From positions 94,373-158,372 of the forward strand of contig NZ_AFXZ01000034.1 of assembly GCF_000224335.1 (NCBI RefSeq): DNA of 64,000 nucleotides, written 5' to 3'. The notes beneath the pieces were generated by a model. That model ran no database searches. It was not told where the DNA came from and was given only the letters and a program-made list of their open reading frames with translations. The translations under genes were made by a program, and so were the position numbers. This document shows, piece after piece, positions 36,264 through 44,164 of this stretch. Numbering within the stretch: the first letter of the stretch is position 1; each line of letters starts with the position of its first letter. Source of the DNA: Bizionia argentinensis JUB59. GTDB lineage: Bacteria > Bacteroidota > Bacteroidia > Flavobacteriales > Flavobacteriaceae.

Positions 36264-38162
36264 TTAGTATGCGCGTTCGTTTCTACCTTCATAAAAATTA
36301 ATGAATGCACGGTTAACAACACGGTTTCCACCTGGCGTAGGATAATTTCCTGTAAAATACCAGTCACCCAAGTTTTTAGGGCAAGCCTTATGTAAGTTTT
36401 CTACTTTCTGGAAAATAGCTACAACTTCGGCTTTAATGTTTTCACTGGAAATTAATTGCGCAATCTTATTGGAAATAGTCTCATCAGAAAATTGTCCATA
36501 TAAATCAATTAAATAGTTCTGGATGTCTTTATCTTCCATGTCCACCTGCTTGATACATTTGTCGTAAACTTCTTGGATCATGTGGTATTTATCTGCTTCT
36601 TTAAGCAGTTCCAACATAGCTCTAAAAGCTATTAAGTCTTCTATTCGCGCCATATCAATACCGTAACAGTCTGGATAACGAATTTGTGGTGCCGATGAAA
36701 CCACGACAATCTTTTTAGGATTTAAGCGGTCCACCATTTTAATAATACTCATTTTTAAAGTTGTACCTCTAACAATACTATCATCAATAATAACCAAGTT
36801 ATCCGTTGGTTTAATAACGCCATAGGTTACATCGTAAACGTGGGCTACTAAATCATCACGACCGCTATCTTCAGTAATAAAAGTGCGAAGTTTTACATCT
36901 TTAATGGCTATTTTTTCAATACGCGGTCTTTCGGATAATATATTGGTTACCGCTTCTGAACTTAATTGACCGTTTCCGGCTAAAATAGCCTTTGTTTTTT
37001 TCTTGTTTAAATGCTCTTCAACGGATTCAATCATTCCGAAGAAAGATGTTTCTGCTGTATTTGGAATATATGAAAACACTGTGTTTTTAGTATCGTTATC
37101 AATCGCTTCTAAAACTTTAGGCATTAATAATTTACCTAACATTTTACGTTCTTGATAAATTTCGGCATCACTACCACGAGAAAAATATATACGCTCAAAC
37201 GAACAAGCTTTGCGCTCTACAGGTTCTAATATTTTTTTAATAGAAACTCTACCTGATTTCTCTGTAATAATGGCATGTCCAGGTTCTAATTCCTTCACAT
37301 CATCAAAATCAACATTAAAAACTGTTTGGATAACAGGGCGCTCGGAGGCCACCACTACCACTTCGTCATCTTTGTAATAATATGCTGGCCTAATTCCTGC
37401 AGGATCTCGCAATACAAACGAATCCCCGTGGCCTAATAAACCTGCCATGGCATAACCACCATCCCAGTTTTTAGCCGATTTTCTTAATATTTTAGCAATG
37501 TTTATACGTTCAGCAATTAATGGAGAACATTCGTGTTTGCTATAACCTTCTTGTTTTAATTTTTTATACGCTTTGGAAACTGCATCATCTAAAAAGTGAC
37601 CGATTTTTTCCATAATAGTTACCGTATCCGCTTTTTCTTTAGGATGCTGTCCAATACGTACTAAGCCATCAAAAAGCTCATTAACATTAGTCATGTTAAA
37701 GTTACCAGCTAGAATAAGATTTCTATGCATCCAATTGTTCTGACGTAAAAAAGGATGTACACTCTCAATGCTGTTTTTACCAAAAGTTCCGTAACGAACA
37801 TGGCCTAAAAATAATTCGCCTATATAAGGGATGTTTTTTTTCTGAAGTTCTACATTGTCAACGTATTCTGGATTTTCAGTGAGCTCTTTATTGATGCGTT
37901 CATTAATTTGCGCAAAAATATCCTGAATGGGCTGTTGTGCAATAGATCTTACGCGACTAATATACCGTTCGCCAGGTTCGGTGTCTAATTTTATGCTTGC
38001 AAAACCAGCACCGTCTTGTCCACGGTTGTGCTGTTTTTCCATTAATAAATACATTTTATTAACACCATAAAAGGCGCTTCCGTATTTTTCTTTATAAAAC
38101 TCTAATGGTTTTAATAAGCGAATTTGTGCAATACCGCATTCATGTTTTAAAGCGTCACTCAT
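36264..38162 (-). CDS. purF: Amidophosphoribosyltransferase family protein, long form
   Basis: The 632-residue protein from MSDALKHECGIAQ has the class II glutamine amidotransferase fold. Cys9 would become the N-terminal nucleophile after removal of an eight-residue leader, as in B. subtilis PurF; the family's usual CGI motif is present. The phosphoribosyltransferase PRPP motif is VIIDDSIVRGTT (about 448). It is over 100 residues longer than typical PurF, with an extra C-terminal segment ending YFTGNYPTPGGNRVVNRAF. Bacteroidota often carry such a long form besides a standard PurF, so it may not be the main purine enzyme. It follows pfkB after a terminator. Confidence 0.82.
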   Translation of the reverse strand: MSDALKHECGIAQIRLLKPLEFYKEKYGSAFYGVNKMYLLMEKQHNRGQDGAGFASIKLDTEPGERYISRVRSIAQQPIQDIFAQINERINKELTENPEYVDNVELQKKNIPYIGELFLGHVRYGTFGKNSIESVHPFLRQNNWMHRNLILAGNFNMTNVNELFDGLVRIGQHPKEKADTVTIMEKIGHFLDDAVSKAYKKLKQEGYSKHECSPLIAERINIAKILRKSAKNWDGGYAMAGLLGHGDSFVLRDPAGIRPAYYYKDDEVVVVASERPVIQTVFNVDFDDVKELEPGHAIITEKSGRVSIKKILEPVERKACSFERIYFSRGSDAEIYQERKMLGKLLMPKVLEAIDNDTKNTVFSYIPNTAETSFFGMIESVEEHLNKKKTKAILAGNGQLSSEAVTNILSERPRIEKIAIKDVKLRTFITEDSGRDDLVAHVYDVTYGVIKPTDNLVIIDDSIVRGTTLKMSIIKMVDRLNPKKIVVVSSAPQIRYPDCYGIDMARIEDLIAFRAMLELLKEADKYHMIQEVYDKCIKQVDMEDKDIQNYLIDLYGQFSDETISNKIAQLISSENIKAEVVAIFQKVENLHKACPKNLGDWYFTGNYPTPGGNRVVNRAFINFYEGRNERAY

Positions 38163-38201
38163 GGTGTGTGTTGTGTTGTTGTAAGTACTATTTATATAAA
38201 A

Positions 38202-38227
38202 GAAAAACGCGCCCAATAATGAGCGCG
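38202..38227 (-). terminator. Terminator between pfkB-like gene and purF
   Basis: Minus-strand arms CGCGCTC and GGGCGCG (one G-U pair) with loop ATTATT and a following T run. It lies 7 bases after the kinase stop and 40 bases before the purF start, so purF needs read-through or its own promoter. Confidence 0.75.
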
Positions 38228-38234
38228 CTTGTTA

Positions 38235-39161
38235 TTATGTTAATTCGATATCGAACTGTGTTAAACTCTTAAACTGCTGTAAGCGTTGATGAACCTCACT
38301 ACTCTTTAAACTCACCATGCGTTCTGTGCCAAATTTTTCGACACAAAAGGAAGCTAAAGTAGACCCATAGATAACGGCATTTTTCATGTTTTCGAAAGAT
38401 ATATCATCCGATTTTGTTAAATACCCAGCAAATCCACCAGCAAACGTATCGCCAGCACCAGTTGGATCAAAGACTTCTTTTAATGGTAATGCCGGTGCGT
38501 AAAAAACATTGTCTTTATGAAATAATAAAGCGCCATGTTCGCCCTTTTTAATCACCACATATTTTGGTCCCATTTCTTGAATTTTGCTGGCAGCGACTAC
38601 TAGTGAATATTCGCCAGTAAGCTGTCTTGCCTCTTCATCATTAATGGTAATAACATCTACTTTTTTAATCACGTTTAGTAAATCGTCCAGGGCACAATCC
38701 ATCCAGAAATTCATGGTGTCTAAAATAACCAATTCTGGTTTGCTTTCCATTTGCTCTAAAACGCTTAATTGCACTAATGGGTGTAGGTTTCCTAACATTA
38801 CAATTTTAGAATCGCGGTATGCTGCCGGAACGACAGGCTGAAAATCAGCCAACACATTTAGTTCTGTAGCCAAGGTGTCACGTGTATTCATATCGTTATG
38901 GTATTTACCACTCCAAAAGAATGTTTTGCCTTCTTTTACAATTTCAATACCTGAAATATCAACTTTTCTATCCGATAATAAATTTAAGTATTCCTGTGGA
39001 AAATCCCCACCAACAATAGAAACGGCAGCCGAATCTACATTAAATTGCGACGCAGCAAGGCCAATGTATGTGGCAGCACCACCTAAAATTTTATCAGTTT
39101 TCCCGAAAGGTGTTTCGATAGCATCAAAAGCTACGGTCCCTACAATTACTAGTTTGCTCAT
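38235..39161 (-). CDS. PfkB-family carbohydrate kinase
   Basis: This 308-residue ribokinase-fold protein has the C-terminal PfkB signature DPTGAGDTFAGGFAG near residue 235, with Asp as the catalytic base, and the N-terminal GG segment ILGGAATYIGLAASQF. The substrate cannot be told; a sugar or nucleoside is likely. Its place next to purF is seen repeatedly in flavobacteria and might suggest a link to ribose or purine metabolism, but this is inference. The promoter box TATATTTG lies at 39184-39191. Confidence 0.85.
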   Translation of the reverse strand: MSKLVIVGTVAFDAIETPFGKTDKILGGAATYIGLAASQFNVDSAAVSIVGGDFPQEYLNLLSDRKVDISGIEIVKEGKTFFWSGKYHNDMNTRDTLATELNVLADFQPVVPAAYRDSKIVMLGNLHPLVQLSVLEQMESKPELVILDTMNFWMDCALDDLLNVIKKVDVITINDEEARQLTGEYSLVVAASKIQEMGPKYVVIKKGEHGALLFHKDNVFYAPALPLKEVFDPTGAGDTFAGGFAGYLTKSDDISFENMKNAVIYGSTLASFCVEKFGTERMVSLKSSEVHQRLQQFKSLTQFDIELT

Positions 39162-39183
39162 AAAACAGTTTCAAATTTTGATG

Positions 39184-39191
39184 CAAATATA
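39184..39191 (-). promoter_or_regulatory. -7 box of the pfkB-like gene
   Basis: A perfect TATATTTG lies 23 bases before the start codon. The -33 element is weak. Confidence 0.5.
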
Positions 39192-39289
39192 GGTGTTTTG
39201 TTGACTAAAAAACGAATTTATTTATGTTACAAAATTCATAATTCTACATAGTGTTAAACTATTTTTTATATTCTTTATAAATGAAGTCG

Positions 39290-39310
39290 TACGTATATTC
39301 TACGTATATT
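39290..39310. promoter_or_regulatory. Direct-repeat operator candidate upstream of the antitoxin
   Basis: ACGTATATT occurs twice (39291-39299 and 39302-39310), 11 bases apart, one helical turn. TACGTA sits in both copies. This suits a ribbon-helix-helix antitoxin that represses its own operon, about 20 bases upstream of its start. Confidence 0.45.
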
Positions 39311-39329
39311 TATTTTAAATACATCTGAT

Positions 39330-39578
39330 ATGAAAGCGCATAAGAAACGAAAGGAAGTTCTTTTAGACGAACAAACGCTTGCAATGCTTGAAGAAAAGGC
39401 AAAGAGTCAAGGCAGAAATCTTAAAAATTATATGGAATTTATACTAACGGAAGAGGCTGCTGCTTTCGAGCCTTCCATTGAGTATAAAATTATGATGGAC
39501 AAATTGATTGACAACCATAATAAAGTTAAGTCAAATTATTTAAGTGAAGCAGAATTTAGAAAATCAACTAAAAAATAG
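39330..39578 (+). CDS. Antitoxin-like protein of a type II toxin-antitoxin pair
   Basis: This is an 82-residue basic-to-acidic protein starting MKAHKKRKEVLLDEQTLAML, a ribbon-helix-helix-like N-terminus (beta strand, then AMLEEKAKSQGRNLKNYMEFIL as two helices). The C-terminal half (about 45-82) is extended and charged, as in antitoxins that wrap the toxin. The downstream toxin frame begins at a GTG that overlaps this stop by one base. It is probably still made although the toxin is broken. Confidence 0.7.
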   Translation: MKAHKKRKEVLLDEQTLAMLEEKAKSQGRNLKNYMEFILTEEAAAFEPSIEYKIMMDKLIDNHNKVKSNYLSEAEFRKSTKK

Positions 39579-39853
39579 TGAAGTGCATTATTAAATTTCA
39601 GGAAAACAGTTTATATGATTTTAATGAAGGATTATCATATTATAAGTTAATAACTGAAACTTTGTCAGAACGATTTTTTACTGAATTTTGGGATTGAATT
39701 GAAAAATTAAAGGAGAATCCGACAGCTTATCAATTACGGTATTTAAATATCAGGATTATTCAAATTGAAAAATTCCCATTCACCATTCGTTTTCTAATTG
39801 AAGAGAATATTATATATGTACAAAGAGTGTTGCATGATAAACGGTTTTATTAA
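39578..39853 (+). pseudogene. RelE/ParE-type toxin interrupted by an in-frame TGA
   Basis: The GTG-initiated frame (VKCIIKFQENSLYDFNEGLS..) runs 39 codons to a TGA at 39695-39697, then continues in the same frame for 51 codons to TAA at 39851-39853. The second half has the ParE pattern YQLRYLNIRIIQIEKFPFTI followed by a strand and YVQRVLHDKRFY at the end. The TGA replaces a codon between FWD and IEKLKENP, a place where relatives have an ordinary residue. Ninety-one residues is the normal toxin length. Either the toxin is dead or TGA is misread; the former is more likely. Confidence 0.72.
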
Positions 39854-39854
39854 C

Positions 39855-40496
39855 CTACTTCCTTCCAAAATCCGCTGGAATTTCCCCCCAAGCTTTTGTT
39901 TCCCATTTTACTACAGTTGTCGTATAGCTGTTTTCTTTTAACCAGTTAACAGCACGTTCCACCAAAACAAAGAGATTCTCGTTTTTAGCATTGCGCGGTA
40001 ATTTGGTATTGCAGGTTTTTTTACGCACCCAACTCATGGCTATTTTGGAATCGGTATACAGAATGCGTTCGCTTTTATGTTGCTTTAAAAATGCTAATCC
40101 GTGCACAAGCGCTAAAAATTCGCCAATATTATTAGTGCCTTCTGGAAAAGGACCTTGAATAAATAATTGTTTTTTACTTTTGGTATCTACGCCGCGGTAT
40201 TCCATAATACCAGGATTTCCAGACGAAGCGGCATCTACTGAAATGGAATTGTAGTTGGGAAGACCGATTTTTTTGAGCTGTACGTCAGACAATTCGCTTT
40301 TAAAGCCTTTTTTCTTTCCTATATAATCTTTATAATTACTGTTTAATGCTTTTTTGGCAGCATCAAACGTGTCAAAAGATTTGTAAACCGCACTCGGGTA
40401 ATCCTTAATTTGTGCTTTACAGTCCTTCCAAGACTCAAAAACACCAGTGCGATGTCCTTTCCAAACGGTATAATATTTTTTTTTCTTTTTTGACAT
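39855..40496 (-). CDS. rnhA: Ribonuclease H with viroplasmin-like N-terminal domain
   Basis: The 213-residue protein from MSKKKKKYYTVW has an N-terminal hybrid-binding/viroplasmin module (KKYYTVWKGHRTGVFESW, about 5-50) and an RNase H1 catalytic domain. Acidic residues are at SVDAASSGNPG (the usual Asp of DGS), EFLALVHGLAF, and LYTDSKIAMSW. The enzyme cuts RNA in RNA-DNA hybrids. The family's last Asp is in IPADFGRK. An upstream GTG is not used. It ends one base after the broken toxin gene on the opposite strand. Confidence 0.87.
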   Translation of the reverse strand: MSKKKKKYYTVWKGHRTGVFESWKDCKAQIKDYPSAVYKSFDTFDAAKKALNSNYKDYIGKKKGFKSELSDVQLKKIGLPNYNSISVDAASSGNPGIMEYRGVDTKSKKQLFIQGPFPEGTNNIGEFLALVHGLAFLKQHKSERILYTDSKIAMSWVRKKTCNTKLPRNAKNENLFVLVERAVNWLKENSYTTTVVKWETKAWGEIPADFGRK

Positions 40497-40568
40497 CTTT
40501 ATGGGTGACACGAATTATACAAATAGGCGCGAATTGCTTAATTTTTTTAAATTTACTCCCGATAGCTA

Positions 40569-41141
40569 TCAGGATTGAGAGTTTAAAATGCTTTCTACAA
40601 CTTTTGGAAAATGTTCCATTTCCAAAGCATGGATTTTTGCCGCAACATGTTCAGCCGTATCGGTTGCTAAAACTGGACAAGTGGCCTGAAATATTAGTGC
40701 ACCTTCATCGTAATTTTCATTTACATAATGAATGCTAATACCTGTTTCGAGCTCTTTATTCGCAATAATAGCATGGTGAACATGCATTCCAAACATTCCT
40801 TTTCCACCATAATTTGGTAAAAGCGCTGGATGAATATTAATAACTTTATTGGGGAACTCTGCTAAAATATGTTCTGGGAATTTCCACAGGAAACCAGCCA
40901 ATACTATCAGGTCTGGTTGAAAAGTTTTAAGAATGTTTAGTACATCGTTAGACCTTGAAAACGCTTGTCTGTTGAATGAAAATGCACTTATATTTAAGTC
41001 TTTCGCTTTGTCAAGTACTTTGGCATGTGAATTGTTTGTCATAACTTGCGTGACTTCAACATGAATGTTGTTTTGAAAAAATTTGATTAAATTTTCGGCA
41101 TTAGTTCCAGATCCGGACGCAAAAATCACAATACGTTTCAT
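40569..41141 (-). CDS. purN: Phosphoribosylglycinamide formyltransferase
   Basis: PurN transfers a formyl group from 10-formyltetrahydrofolate to GAR in purine synthesis. The 190-residue frame from MKRIVIFASGSGTNAENL has the N-terminal GSGTN phosphate loop at 9-13 region, IHPALLPNYGGKGMFG (about 101-116) with the catalytic His, and a Asp in HYVNENYDEGALI. An upstream start adding 11 residues is less likely. It sits 72 bases upstream of rnhA on the same strand, with a CCCGATAGCTATCAGG palindrome fragment near its end. Confidence 0.93.
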   Translation of the reverse strand: MKRIVIFASGSGTNAENLIKFFQNNIHVEVTQVMTNNSHAKVLDKAKDLNISAFSFNRQAFSRSNDVLNILKTFQPDLIVLAGFLWKFPEHILAEFPNKVINIHPALLPNYGGKGMFGMHVHHAIIANKELETGISIHYVNENYDEGALIFQATCPVLATDTAEHVAAKIHALEMEHFPKVVESILNSQS

Positions 41142-41212
41142 ATAGCAGCTTGTCATGAGTGAATAGTAACGCAAAAAAAAGAATAAATAATAACAATTAG
41201 AAGGTAAAAACG

Positions 41213-41230
41213 AATTACTTAAAAGTAATT
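41213..41230. promoter_or_regulatory. Palindrome upstream of acpP
   Basis: AATTACTT AA AAGTAATT is a perfect 18-base inverted repeat, 57 bases upstream of the acpP -7 box and between acpP and the divergent purN. A second possible stem (CCACC..GGTGG) follows at about 41242-41269. It is an operator candidate for fatty-acid genes. Confidence 0.45.
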
Positions 41231-41286
41231 TTAGTAAATTACCACCACATTTTTACAGGAAAGGGGTGGAATAAGAATAAAATTTT

Positions 41287-41294
41287 TATTTTTG
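41287..41294 (+). promoter_or_regulatory. -7 box of the acpP operon
   Basis: TATTTTTG is a perfect TAnnTTTG and lies 31 bases before the acpP start. No convincing -33 element. Confidence 0.5.
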
Positions 41295-41324
41295 CCAACT
41301 AATAAAACTTAAAATTAAAAGATT

Positions 41325-41558
41325 ATGTCAGACATTGCATCAAGAGTAAAAGCGATTATCGTAGACAAATTAGGTGTTGATGAAAACGAAGTTGTAACTG
41401 AAGCTAGCTTCACAAACGATTTAGGAGCAGATTCATTAGACACGGTAGAATTAATTATGGAATTCGAAAAAGAATTCGATATTCAAATCCCAGATGATCA
41501 AGCAGAAAACATTGCAACTGTTGGTCAAGCTATCTCTTATATAGAAACAGCAAAATAA
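41325..41558 (+). CDS. acpP: Acyl carrier protein
   Basis: The 77-residue, acidic four-helix protein carries the phosphopantetheine on the Ser in [12 protein letters not shown] (about residue 39). It begins [18 protein letters not shown] and ends in ISYIETAK, all typical. fabF follows after 13 bases. Confidence 0.97.
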   Translation: MSDIASRVKAIIVDKLGVDENEVVTEASFTNDLGADSLDTVELIMEFEKEFDIQIPDDQAENIATVGQAISYIETAK

Positions 41559-41571
41559 TTCATTAGAATTT

Positions 41572-42822
41572 ATGGAATTACGGCGAGTTGTAGTTACTGG
41601 TTTAGGAGCGCTAACACCTATAGGAAATACCAAAGATGAATTTTGGGAAGCTCTTATAAGTGGTAAAAGTGGGGCTGCACCTATAACGTATTTTGATACT
41701 GAAAAGTTCAAAACCAAATTCGCGTGCGAATTAAAAAACTTTAATGCCACCGATTTTCTTGAAAGAAAAGAAGCGCGGAAAATGGACCGGTTTACGCAAT
41801 ATGCTATGGTAGCTTCTGATGAAGCTATTGCAGATTCGAAATTGGACCTCGATGCGGTGAACAAATTAAGAGTCGGTGTTATTTGGGGGGCAGGAATAGG
41901 TGGTTTGGAAACCTTCCAGGATGAAGTTTTAAACTTTGCCGCTGGAGATGGAACACCAAGATTTAATCCATTTTTTATCCCGAAAATGATTGCAGATATT
42001 GCACCAGGAAACATTTCCATTAAACATGGATTTATGGGGCCTAACTATACAACAGTATCTGCTTGTGCTTCTTCGGCAAACGCCATGATTGATGCCTTAA
42101 ACTATATACGTTTAGGACATTGTGACGTGATTGTAACTGGAGGAAGTGAAGCTGCAGTAACCATTGCAGGTATGGGTGGATTTAATGCCATGCATGCCTT
42201 ATCAACTAGAAATGAAACGCCAGAAACCGCCTCAAGACCTTTTGATGCCACCAGAGATGGGTTTGTATTGGGTGAAGGTGCTGGTGCCATTATTCTAGAG
42301 GATTACGAACATGCTAAAGCACGTGGAGCAAAAATTTATGCGGAAGTATTAGGAGGCGGTATGTCTTCAGATGCTTACCACATGACGGCACCACACCCTG
42401 AAGGTATTGGCGTAATTGCGGTAATGAGAAATTGTTTAGAAAATGCAGGCATAAAACCAGAAGAAGTTGATCATATCAACACGCATGGAACGTCAACACC
42501 TCTAGGAGATGTTGCCGAACTTAAAGCGATTTCTGTAGTGTTTGGAGCGCATGCAAAAAATATCAATATCAATTCAACAAAATCTATGACAGGTCACCTG
42601 TTAGGGGCTGCTGGAGCTATTGAGTCTATTGCTTCTATTTTAGCAATGGAACACGGAATAGTACCACCAACCATAAATCATGAGGTTGTTGATGAAAATA
42701 TTGATCCTGAATTAAATTTAACATTAAACAAAGCGCAAAAACGCGATGTTAAAGTAGCCATGAGTAATACGTTTGGTTTTGGTGGCCATAATGCTTGCGT
42801 ATTATTTAAGAAAATTGATTAA
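41572..42822 (+). CDS. fabF: 3-oxoacyl-ACP synthase II
   Basis: The 416-residue condensing enzyme elongates acyl-ACP. The catalytic triad is visible: Cys in VSACASSANAM (about 163), His in NTHGTSTPLGD and His in SMTGHLLGAAGA. The start MELRRVVVTGLGALTPIG is typical. It is placed between acpP and rnc with short gaps, the conserved order of the phylum. Confidence 0.96.
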   Translation: MELRRVVVTGLGALTPIGNTKDEFWEALISGKSGAAPITYFDTEKFKTKFACELKNFNATDFLERKEARKMDRFTQYAMVASDEAIADSKLDLDAVNKLRVGVIWGAGIGGLETFQDEVLNFAAGDGTPRFNPFFIPKMIADIAPGNISIKHGFMGPNYTTVSACASSANAMIDALNYIRLGHCDVIVTGGSEAAVTIAGMGGFNAMHALSTRNETPETASRPFDATRDGFVLGEGAGAIILEDYEHAKARGAKIYAEVLGGGMSSDAYHMTAPHPEGIGVIAVMRNCLENAGIKPEEVDHINTHGTSTPLGDVAELKAISVVFGAHAKNININSTKSMTGHLLGAAGAIESIASILAMEHGIVPPTINHEVVDENIDPELNLTLNKAQKRDVKVAMSNTFGFGGHNACVLFKKID

Positions 42823-42829
42823 ACAGCGA

Positions 42830-43579
42830 ATGAAAAACATTCGAAACATATTAAATTCCCGTTCTAAAATTGACGGGAATTTTTTTGTCTCAATTCAAAA
42901 TATTCTTGGGTTTAAGCCTAAAAATATTGCGTACTTCAAAAAAGCATTTACCCACCGCTCCATGAATATCAAGGATGCGGAAGGGCATCCTATTAATTAC
43001 GAGCGACTCGAATTTTTGGGCGATGCTATGCTAGGATCTGTTATTGCATCACATTTATATACTGAAAGTCCCAGCGGAGATGAAGGTTATTTAACTAAAA
43101 TGCGTTCTAAAATTGTTAGTCGTGAGCACTTAAATGAGCTTGGCAAAGATTTGCATTTAATTAATTTAGTGGAAAGTAAAATCCCAAAAGGTCATTTTGG
43201 CGATAATATTTACGGTAACTTATTTGAAGCTTTAGTTGGTGCCATATTTTTAGATCGCGGTTATAAATATTGTGAAAAATTTATTTACAAAAAAGTGATT
43301 ATTCCGTATGTGGATATTGCTCAATTAGAGGGGAAAGTAATAAGTTATAAGAGTTTACTTATTGAATGGTGTCAAAAAGAGAAAAAAGTATTCGATTATA
43401 ACGTTTATGAAGATACAGGAAATGATGAAATACGTCATTTTTCTGTAAAATTGTCTATCGATAATAAAGTGGTTTCCAAAGCACGCGCCACTTCCAAGAA
43501 AAAAGCCGAGGAAAAAGCTTCTAAACGGGCCTTTTTTGTTTTTCAAAATCAAATTTCCAAAGACAACCCAAGCTTATAA
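42830..43579 (+). CDS. rnc: Ribonuclease III
   Basis: RNase III cuts double-stranded RNA. The start MKNIRNILNSRSKIDG lies 8 bases after the fabF stop; an earlier in-frame ATG lies inside fabF. The catalytic signature ERLEFLGDAMLG is near residue 60, the second acidic motif is NLFEALVGAIFLDRG near 127, and the C-terminal dsRNA-binding domain (about 175-245) ends in ATSKKKAEEKASKRAFF. The 249-residue length is usual. Confidence 0.95.
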   Translation: MKNIRNILNSRSKIDGNFFVSIQNILGFKPKNIAYFKKAFTHRSMNIKDAEGHPINYERLEFLGDAMLGSVIASHLYTESPSGDEGYLTKMRSKIVSREHLNELGKDLHLINLVESKIPKGHFGDNIYGNLFEALVGAIFLDRGYKYCEKFIYKKVIIPYVDIAQLEGKVISYKSLLIEWCQKEKKVFDYNVYEDTGNDEIRHFSVKLSIDNKVVSKARATSKKKAEEKASKRAFFVFQNQISKDNPSL

Positions 43580-43678
43580 TTATAAAAGCGCTCTTGTATT
43601 ATATTCATGTTAAGTTTAAGGCAAACAGCAGCTTTATATAGCGATTTATGGCTATATTTACATCCTGTTTTGATTATT

Positions 43679-44164
43679 ATGCCTGTGCAAAAACTAAATT
43701 TGGAAGAATTTTTAGATACCACTGATTATGCTTTAATCGGTATTCACAGTAATTTAGAGAGTTATCGGTTAGCTTATTTTATAAATCGAGAATTGCAGCT
43801 TCGTTTATCAAGACAAAAAGAAGATTTAGATTTCGGAAATCAAGAAGCTTATGATATTTTCGAATGGGAAGACACTTATAATTTTACAACTTGGGATTTA
43901 GTTTCTAATAAATGTCGTGTGGAAATTGCATTAACTCAAAATGATAACACACTTTTTAGTTCACAAAAGACCGAAACTAAAACCTTGTATTTAATTCCCG
44001 AATATAAAAAAGTAAATTATTTTTTAAAGTTAACGGATGATGTTATTAGCGACGAACATATTAACGAGCTTTTAAAGAGAATTCAAAATATTCCGAATGT
44101 CATTACGGCATACAGCGTAGACCCAACGGAATTAAAGTCCAAAAACAACTTAATATTTTATTAA
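43679..44164 (+). CDS. IPExxxVDY family protein
   Basis: This 161-residue protein from MPVQKLNLEEFLD has the family signature near the C-terminus as IPEYKKVNYFLKL (Asn in the place of Asp). A start at 43607 would add 24 residues, but family members begin at the KL..EEF segment. It is a Bacteroidota-specific cytosolic protein without a known function. It lies between rnc and pyk, and its stop overlaps the pyk start (TAATG), so a role linked to translation or RNA is possible but unproven. Confidence 0.88.
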   Translation: MPVQKLNLEEFLDTTDYALIGIHSNLESYRLAYFINRELQLRLSRQKEDLDFGNQEAYDIFEWEDTYNFTTWDLVSNKCRVEIALTQNDNTLFSSQKTETKTLYLIPEYKKVNYFLKLTDDVISDEHINELLKRIQNIPNVITAYSVDPTELKSKNNLIFY

